Positions 7,879 through 14,131 of a DNA stretch of 17,282 nt are shown here, piece after piece (within the stretch, counting starts at the first letter, position 1; every line of letters starts with the position of its first letter). Under the pieces are notes generated by a model. The model was not told where the DNA came from and did not search any database. It worked only from the letters and a program-made list of their open reading frames with translations. The position numbers and the translations under genes are program-made. Source of the stretch: Hondaea fermentalgiana (taxonomy: Eukaryota; Sar; Bigyra; Thraustochytrida; Thraustochytriidae); assembly GCA_014084085.1 (NCBI GenBank), contig NPFB01000070.1, positions 259,606-276,887 on the forward strand. The letters run 5' to 3'.

Positions 7879-8659
7879 TACGTGGTGATCATAGAAACAA
7901 AAGAATGCTTGACTTTTCTTTCACGCCCTAGGTGGTGCCTTCCTTCTTGCTCAGCACCCGTCTGCAGTTCGCGCGTATCATCGAGCAGAGGATCCGACAG
8001 TCAGCTGCAGATCGTTGGGTGAAAATGTCGTAAAGTCAGGCTCTGATCGCCTTCATTCAACCGATGCCTTGACTCTTTTTCCTTCTTTCTCTATTTAGCG
8101 CAAAGCATACCATCCATCCGCGTGTGGCTCCGAAGCCTCCCTCCATTCGTACGTGCTGTTGCATACAGCATTCGTGGCCGTTCGCGTCGACTGTCCGGAA
8201 ACACCACCATCTCCGTGCTTCCTTTCCTCTGTCCCTCCAGCCTTCGAAGCCGGCAAGCAAGCTAGGACCAGCACGCTCGCAACTCGTAGTCAGGTCTCCC
8301 AAGAAAGCAAGCAAGCAAACAAGCGAGCAGAAGCGGGCCTCGTTTTACATGCTCATCACCGCCACACCTCTGCTCAGCCCACCAGCACTGTTCGTTCTGC
8401 GGCGCTCGCGCAGACTCCCGACCTCGCCTCCTCCTCCAGCGGCCCTCAATCCGGCTCCGTCGCGCAGACGCTCGCCGCCCCCAGGCGGACCTTCCCCGCG
8501 GCCGGCCAGGCGGTCTCTCGCGCTCTCGAAGCGTCCCACCCGTCCCTTCGACACCGACGCGCTCGGCGGCCCAGCTCCCGCGCAACGCTTTTTCGGCTCT
8601 GCGCAACGCCGTTTACGAGCGCAAATTGCGTTGCGCGCCCTTGCCTGAAGAGATAGTGC

Positions 8660-10327
8660 GTGGAATCTCGAGGAAAGGAGTGGTGGGCGCCGCCGCTGTC
8701 GGCGCGGCAGATCCGAGCGGGCGAGCGGACGTGCATGCTGGCGCGGGCGCTCGCGCGGGACGCAGGGAGGAGGAGGGGCTGGAGGAGCGCGGGCGGGCTG
8801 CTGTCGCGGAGGTCGATCGCGAGCGCGCTCGACAAGATGCAGCAGGACCGCGGCCAGGAGGGCGACAGCGGCATGCCTGCGGCCAAGAGGGCGAAAACCG
8901 AGACAGAAACAGAGACCGAGGCCGAGACCACGGCCGCGAAGAAAATGACGCCGCCTGTGCCTGCGAGGCCCAGCCCCGTCATGCTCGCGGACGCAGCTTC
9001 AGAGTCGAACCTCGCGGCGTTCGCGACGAGCATGCAGACCATTCGCGCTTCGCTCGTAGCCCAGGGTGAGGCACGGGACCGTGCCCGAGTACCCTGCCGG
9101 GAGCTGCGATCTCTGGTGGAATCTGGGCTCAGGAAAGCTCACGAAGGAAAAATTGACTCGCCCTCGTCCACGATGGACCAGGACGAAGGCGAGTCCGCCA
9201 GCAGCAAGCACAAGGTGCTTGTCAAGGATCTTTTGGAGGTATGTTCACCGTCTGTGCGCAACCAGGGCCACGTTAGCATGTGTCTTTCCGCGTACGTGGC
9301 GTTTGAATGTTTTTGCCACTTTGTGAACACGGGCGTGCTGCTGCAGCGGCGCACTTTTCCTGAGCTGACCAGCACAGAGTATCTCATGGGCACCCTGCGC
9401 TTCGCTGACGAGCTGGAGACCTATGCCATCGGAAGGGGCATGAGTCGAGACATTGTTTCTGTCTCGGTATGCAGCCAAATGGTGAAAGCCATGAACGCGG
9501 CCTTTATTCAATTCAACCTTCGAAATGGTCCGCTTCGACGCCGCTACGATTCGCTCAAGTATCGTGTTCGCAAGATGGAAGACATCCTCTATGAACTTAG
9601 CTTGATCTGTTCCGATGCGGAAGTCGCCTCCATTCGCGAGCATGAGCAGCTGACGTCCGAGACCTTGCTGGACATGGAGGAATTCGGCACCATGGTGAAG
9701 GAAATTGACGAACACACAGAGGAGCGGGAAAAGGTCATTACCACGTCGCGGGGCCCTCAAAAAGACAGCAAGAAGGCAATCTACGCACTGCATCGCGAGA
9801 ACTGGGGCGAGGCGCGCAAGCTGCTGACGGCTTGCGAAGAAACGTTCAATACCTTCGTAGCCACAACCAAGATCCCTCGCGACGAACTCCATGCCGGCAG
9901 CTTTGGCAACGCACTCGAGGAATACGCAGAGGCTCGGATCTTCGAAGAGTGGCGCGTGCACAAAGGTTCTTTGCTAACTTTGGATGCGATGCGTGAGCAA
10001 GTGGACATCCAGGAGCGCGACTATCTTGGTGGTATCGTTGACTTTACGGGCGAGATTGGTCGTTACGGTGTTGTAAGAGCGACGGCGCGCGACGAGGATA
10101 CAGTGAAGCAAGTTCTAGCCACCATGTTGATCATCAAGGACTACGCGATCGACTTCCAGGAAATTGCCGATCCCAAGATGGTGAAAAAGCTTGAAGCCGT
10201 CTTTAATAATGAGCGCAAAATGCGAAACACACTGTATGAACTTACACTGCTCAAGCACTCCAAGCGTAAGACCTTGGACCTTGACAGCACTCGCAACATG
10301 GAACCTTCCACTTCTGCTGAGGACTAA
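8660..10327 (+). CDS. Translin-TRAX fusion protein: predicted single-chain C3PO endoribonuclease
   Basis: The 555-residue protein carries two complete translin-superfamily units. The first (about 115-320) matches translin: SLVAQGEARDRARVPCRELR resembles its N-terminal helix, and NGPLRRRYDSLKYRVRKMED resembles the translin C-terminal helix NDSLRKRYDGLKYDVKKVEE. The second (about 340-535) matches TRAX: EKVITTSRGPQKDSKKAIYA with LHR, then LEEYAEA (419-425) and GGIVDFTGEIGR (457-468). Glu421, Glu424, Asp461 and Glu465 align with the acidic metal-binding catalytic residues of TRAX; the translin half has Ala211, Ala214 and Arg247 at three of these positions. A linker of about 25 residues (318-342) joins the halves. 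Separate translin and TRAX assemble into octameric C3PO, which nicks the RISC passenger strand and trims tRNA. The N-terminus has an Arg-rich stretch (26-52) and an NLS, PAAKRAKTE (73-81), close to that of c-Myc. Later Met codons at 8735 and 8837 are alternative starts, since residues 1-60 are not conserved. No introns. Confidence 0.88.
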   Translation: MESRGKEWWAPPLSARQIRAGERTCMLARALARDAGRRRGWRSAGGLLSRRSIASALDKMQQDRGQEGDSGMPAAKRAKTETETETEAETTAAKKMTPPVPARPSPVMLADAASESNLAAFATSMQTIRASLVAQGEARDRARVPCRELRSLVESGLRKAHEGKIDSPSSTMDQDEGESASSKHKVLVKDLLEVCSPSVRNQGHVSMCLSAYVAFECFCHFVNTGVLLQRRTFPELTSTEYLMGTLRFADELETYAIGRGMSRDIVSVSVCSQMVKAMNAAFIQFNLRNGPLRRRYDSLKYRVRKMEDILYELSLICSDAEVASIREHEQLTSETLLDMEEFGTMVKEIDEHTEEREKVITTSRGPQKDSKKAIYALHRENWGEARKLLTACEETFNTFVATTKIPRDELHAGSFGNALEEYAEARIFEEWRVHKGSLLTLDAMREQVDIQERDYLGGIVDFTGEIGRYGVVRATARDEDTVKQVLATMLIIKDYAIDFQEIADPKMVKKLEAVFNNERKMRNTLYELTLLKHSKRKTLDLDSTRNMEPSTSAED

Positions 10328-10718
10328 AAAAGAACAAGTATTTGGATCACGCACACCTAGTCTGCTATGAACAAAGGAACGATTGGAAAAGGAACGAAAA
10401 AACTTGTTTTGCACGCTTTACTTTTTTCTTTTGGTTTTTGTGTTGTGTTGTGTTGTAGTGAACCGGGCGTTTCTTTTCTTCTTTTCGTTTAAAAAAAAAA
10501 TTGAGACCTGGATTGGCATCTTTCAATGCTTTTTTTTTGGGGGGGGGAGGGGCTATGATTTTGACCACATTACACTTGCTTGCTGAGAGACGCAAAGACA
10601 AGCAGTACGGCTTTTACTGAAAACGCGAAACCTTGAGACCTAGCCTTCATTCGCTGTGCCGCAACGAAATGTATCCTTCTCTTTTCAAAAGAAATCGAGC
10701 GGTACAAAGAAAATCCTT
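10328..10718. other. Convergent intergenic spacer with homopolymer runs (3' ends of two genes)
   Basis: The plus-strand translin-TRAX gene and the minus-strand calponin-homology gene end facing each other, so this 391-bp spacer must hold both polyadenylation regions. It is AT-richer than the genes, with TTGTG repeats (10435-10456), A10 at 10491-10500, and T9 followed directly by G9 (10530-10547). The A10 and T9 could pair as a weak stem. I see no AATAAA on either strand and no gene. Confidence 0.6.
10530..10547. repeat. T9-G9 double homopolymer
   Basis: Nine T are followed directly by nine G, then AGGGG. The G run could adopt unusual structure and is prone to sequencing error. It lies in the convergent 3' spacer and touches no coding region. 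Confidence 0.85.
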
Positions 10719-13700
10719 TCACAGAAGACTCGCCTTGAGACGATCGCACGCGTGCGCGATTCCCTCTTCCTGACGAGACGAAGCTTCATGTGACCGAAAA
10801 ATCTCCAACATTGTGCAGAGCCGCGTCGGAAAAGGAATGAGTGGGTTAGGAGACGCTTGCGCAGCGAGTGCCACCACGAGCTCACAGAATTCACCATAGT
10901 GGACTTGTGAAGTGTCTTCCAGCTCGAGGGTGGGAATAATGTCTTTTTCGAGCGCACTGATCATTTCTGCAGGAAGACATGCGCGAAGATGCTCCACAGC
11001 AACAGATAAAGGCACATGAGTAAAAGCATCGACTTGTTCAAGATCTTCTTCACACTTGCTGACGATCACTGCAAAGTGTAAGACGAGAGCATCCTGGGCT
11101 TCGGTCAATGTTGTAACAACGCTTGTATCGTGCCAGACAGCCTTGCGTAGGCGGATATTAGCTGACCGCGAACTTGGCAGTTTGAGCAAGGATGGCGCAA
11201 CGCGTCGTCGACGTCGCATGCTCGCATGTTTTTCGCCCTGTGCTGCTCTATTTTGTGACCCGCTAGATGGGGGAAGCTTGGCACGTCCTGGTGCAGAGGT
11301 AAGTTGCGTCTCCCAAAAACCTTGCAAAGGACTGATTCGATCTTCCATAAGACGAGCAAGATTTGCCGCAGGAGAGAGGCCCTTGTATATTGCGTCACCT
11401 GCACACAAAATAAAGCGGATGAACTCTCTCGGATGCATTGCTGGCGAGGGCTCGTCGGGCTGTTGCTCCCGCAAAAGACTCAGCATCACCTCAAATTCAA
11501 GACTCTCGGTGAAACCAAGATCTCTGCACATTGCCAAGAGGGCCAAAGCGCCCATAGATTGCATTGCTCGAGGCGCTCGATTCGTCGTTGTCAATGTGCA
11601 GTAATAATGAAACATGGTGCGAAGCAAACCAAAATTGCTTTGTAGAATGGACCCCACGGCCTCGTCCTCTCGCTTCGAGGTTGCATATCCATCAACAACG
11701 GTGAACTCGGCCAGGATACGCTCCTCCTTGTGATCAGGAACGTCAACCTTTCCCCCTCGGAGACGCTCGAGCAGCAATACCCACGCTACGGACTGAACGC
11801 GTTTATGTATCGTGTTCCATAAACCAGACTTTTGCTCCCTCTCGCGCAGACACCAGCGAACTTTACGCCGCGTTTCCTCGGTACGCTTGACGAGACCATT
11901 CCACGTTGTCTCGTGTTGCAAGTCGATCACCGAGTTGCGACTCACATAGTCGTCGAGAGTCTCTTGTTCCAACGCAGCGTCCTTGAGAATCTGACGCGAT
12001 TCGTGCCACACAGCTTGAGGTCGACTCAAGGTCGGAAACTTGCAAAAGAGAAAGGAAACAATGCAATAGAGAATGTCACTCGCGCCACTGCGGACGGCCT
12101 CACTTTGTATGGCGCTAAGCTCTGGCAAGGACCGAAGAGCAGAGATGAGCGCTCGCTCAGCGTCTTTGTTGTGCCGCACTTCGATCGCCTCGAGGTCAAT
12201 CCCTGTGGGCCGAATTACTTTCATGAGTTTCCACAACACGACTCCATCCGCGAGATCGCTGGAAAAGTTCTCGATGCGCTCGTCCGGGACGTGGAAGCGC
12301 AGCCATCGCAAGAGGAGGTCGTCGAGAGCAATTTCCGACAGCGAATCGAGCTCTGTGGCATCGGTGACAAGAAGCTCGAGATCCACAAAGTTGTCTTCGT
12401 CCATCTCGTCCAGATTCGCTTCAAACGCTCCAATCTCCTGAAAGATGATGGCGTTGCAGAGCTCAAACCACGCGGTCGCCACGCGCTTTGCATTTGAGTG
12501 TCGCAAGACTTGGGGTTCACCGTCTTCACGAATTTCTTCGATGCGGGCGCGTAGTTCCGCCATCTCGGAATGAAGATCATTAAGGCGGTCATTCCACTCG
12601 CTCACGTCATCTGCAGCGCGCTTGATTTCTGTATCGAGCTCACGTTTCGATGTCTGTAGCCTTTCGTAGCGAGCATCAATCTCTCGTATTTCATGTAAAG
12701 CCCGAGCGCGTTTCGTCTCTGCAGCCACACGCTTCCAAGCTTGGAAAATCTGTTTGGCCTTGGACTTGCTGACTCGAGCGAAACAAGCGTTGAGCAGCTC
12801 GCGCTGCCGCTTTCGCGACTCTGTGACGCTTTTCCAGTTGCGAAACATTGATGTAAGGAGTGATTTCTGCCACTGCTTGGCTGTTTTCTCCATGAGCATT
12901 TGTTTCTTTAAAAGCTCCTTTTGCATGGAGGCCTCGAGAGAGTTCCACCGCTCGATCTCACTGCGAAGAAGATTGCGCTTGTGCAAGAGTCTCTCGGTGG
13001 CTAAAGCGTAAAAGTTGTCTTGCGTCGCCTCCTTTGCGATTGTTTGAATGGCGTTGAATACATTTTCGTGAGACTTTTCGTCGGGTAGACAGAGTCCGAG
13101 GACTCGATGAGCGAGATCTTTTCGAAAAACAGCTCGGACTAGATCTTGCAGCATCGAACGTCCCAGTTCCCCGCCAAGCTGAAAGGTGGATTGAGATAGG
13201 GCACCGAGAACGGCGAACGCGCTTGCGGCCTGGAAACAGTTTCCAGGTCCGAGTTGATCTGGCGCTGAAGAAGTTGTAGCCTTTTTTAGGATCTCGCGCC
13301 ATAGTTCGAGCTCGTCGATGCCCTCGCTTTGGGGTGGGACCTGTGCGTTTTGTTTTTCTTCATGACACCGCGAAGATGCCGCTGGTTCTTCTGACGCTGC
13401 TGGTGCTGATGCTGCTGCCGCCGCTGCTGCCTTGGCCTGAGCGGTCAAATTGCGCAGCACCTCATCGCCTGCTGTCTCGTCGCAGGTCTCGTCGACAAGG
13501 ACCTCGCAAAGGAAGCGCGGCAAAGAGCCAACTTCTGCAACTGCGGCTGCAGAAAAGCCGCCATCTTGGTGCGGTTGCTGTTGCTGTTGCTGCTTCTGCC
13601 TTGGTGAACGCAACGCAAGCCGTAAAGGCTTCTTGCCAGGAGGGCGGCCTGGGCGAAGCATTGGCTGTTCTCCCGATGACGAGGCTCCTTTTCGCTTTGC

Positions 13701-13832
13701 CAAGAACTTAACTTCGCCTCGTCTCTGTGTCCTCGAGCTCTGTATTGCCGAAACGGTGTGCACTCGGCAATGGTTCTGAGGACTTGGCAAAGAAAAAGAA
13801 CGGAAAAATGTTTTTTTTTTTTTTCCCCACAT
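10719..13832 (-). CDS. Calponin-homology domain protein with coiled coils, Sfi1-like segments and paired EF-hand-like modules
   Basis: This 1037-residue protein is probably cytoskeletal (actin, microtubule or flagellar basal-body associated). Residues 1-160 are low complexity (KQQQQQQ at 80-86, Ala-rich 130-155). A helical region (about 165-290) leads into coiled coil (290-320 and 375-440) with two tryptophan segments, MFRNWKSV (329-336) and IFQAWKRV (362-369), similar to Sfi1-type repeats. A calponin homology domain follows at about 503-603: LDDLLLRWLRFHV, NFSSDLADGVVLWKLM and IVSFLFCKFPTL resemble fimbrin-type CH domains. The C-terminus carries two related helical modules, about 710-835 and 900-1015, each with a helix like SNFGLLRTMFHYYC and an EF-x-x-F/L-type helix (REFIRFILCAGDA; GEFCELVVALAAQ), but no canonical calcium loop. 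The start is uncertain: the first 57 residues come from sequence with a T14 run and basic, unconserved codons, and Met58 (ATG at 13659-13661) is a good alternative. No close named family is recognised. Confidence 0.8.
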   Translation of the reverse strand: MWGKKKKTFFRSFSLPSPQNHCRVHTVSAIQSSRTQRRGEVKFLAKRKGASSSGEQPMLRPGRPPGKKPLRLALRSPRQKQQQQQQPHQDGGFSAAAVAEVGSLPRFLCEVLVDETCDETAGDEVLRNLTAQAKAAAAAAASAPAASEEPAASSRCHEEKQNAQVPPQSEGIDELELWREILKKATTSSAPDQLGPGNCFQAASAFAVLGALSQSTFQLGGELGRSMLQDLVRAVFRKDLAHRVLGLCLPDEKSHENVFNAIQTIAKEATQDNFYALATERLLHKRNLLRSEIERWNSLEASMQKELLKKQMLMEKTAKQWQKSLLTSMFRNWKSVTESRKRQRELLNACFARVSKSKAKQIFQAWKRVAAETKRARALHEIREIDARYERLQTSKRELDTEIKRAADDVSEWNDRLNDLHSEMAELRARIEEIREDGEPQVLRHSNAKRVATAWFELCNAIIFQEIGAFEANLDEMDEDNFVDLELLVTDATELDSLSEIALDDLLLRWLRFHVPDERIENFSSDLADGVVLWKLMKVIRPTGIDLEAIEVRHNKDAERALISALRSLPELSAIQSEAVRSGASDILYCIVSFLFCKFPTLSRPQAVWHESRQILKDAALEQETLDDYVSRNSVIDLQHETTWNGLVKRTEETRRKVRWCLREREQKSGLWNTIHKRVQSVAWVLLLERLRGGKVDVPDHKEERILAEFTVVDGYATSKREDEAVGSILQSNFGLLRTMFHYYCTLTTTNRAPRAMQSMGALALLAMCRDLGFTESLEFEVMLSLLREQQPDEPSPAMHPREFIRFILCAGDAIYKGLSPAANLARLMEDRISPLQGFWETQLTSAPGRAKLPPSSGSQNRAAQGEKHASMRRRRRVAPSLLKLPSSRSANIRLRKAVWHDTSVVTTLTEAQDALVLHFAVIVSKCEEDLEQVDAFTHVPLSVAVEHLRACLPAEMISALEKDIIPTLELEDTSQVHYGEFCELVVALAAQASPNPLIPFPTRLCTMLEIFRSHEASSRQEEGIAHACDRLKASLL

Positions 13833-14131
13833 TTAGGCCTACCAGCCAAGGCTATACTTTGTCATCAAAGCGAGCGACCCGACCGCGCTTCATTCATCCA
13901 AGACGCCGGCGCCACAGCCGATCACCATCGCGACTTTGGCAGTCACCCTCTTTGCAATCGCAACCACTGCAAAAAAATAATAGAAAAGTTCGTAGTAGGT
14001 TTGAAGTGTTTTGTTTCTGTTTTGTTGGTTTTTGTTGTCTACAAGTGCATGCAAATTCCTTGTTGTCAATCTGTTTGCGTTTTGTTGCTCATAAGCGCAA
14101 AACATTTGGACTGCCAGGGCTGCACACATAA
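13833..14131. other. Intergenic gap between kinase 3' end and calponin-homology gene 5' end
   Basis: About 300 bp separate two genes that are both on the minus strand. It contains A-rich (13970-13985) and GTTTT-rich (14005-14040) tracts on the plus strand, consistent with a 3' UTR for the kinase and a promoter for the calponin-homology gene. A T14 homopolymer (13811-13824) lies just inside the longest reading of the downstream gene. I see no clear AATAAA for the kinase and no small gene; the 134-residue plus-strand ORFs here are motif-free. Confidence 0.5.

Larger units (their letters stand above)
7274..8659. promoter_or_regulatory. Divergent intergenic region between the ArfGAP gene (minus) and the translin-TRAX gene (plus)
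   Basis: This 1386-bp stretch must hold the promoters and leaders of both flanking genes. Next to the ArfGAP ATG the minus strand is pyrimidine-rich (CTTTCTTCTTCTTTT). From 7411 to 7590 there are imperfect repeats with TACGT cores, from 7674 to 7718 GC palindromes, at 7855-7878 a (TC)12 microsatellite, and near 8300-8330 short AAGC/AAAC repeats. From 8400 on the sequence is very GC-rich up to the translin-TRAX start. ORFs such as 8124-8648 and 8153-8656 (plus) have proline/arginine-rich translations with no motif and are not called. No TATA box can be assigned with confidence. Confidence 0.6.

Noticed and set aside
8124..8656. Overlapping plus-strand ORFs of 174 and 167 residues ending just before the translin-TRAX start, considered as an upstream gene or an N-terminal exon
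   Set aside because: Translations are Pro/Arg/Ser-rich with no motif, typical of open frames in GC-rich leaders, and two frames are equally open. No splice pair could be supported.
7274..8659. Search for tRNA, snRNA or 5S genes in the largest intergenic region and the other gaps
   Set aside because: No T-loop-like GGTTCGA(A/N)TCC box with a pairing acceptor stem was seen by eye. A covariance-model search would be needed to exclude snRNAs.
9245..9961. Minus-strand 238-residue ORF
   Set aside because: Antisense to the translin-TRAX gene, whose family motifs are clear on the plus strand.
11832..12497. Plus-strand 221-residue ORF
   Set aside because: Antisense to the calponin homology domain and coiled coil of the minus-strand gene. 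No recognisable motif.
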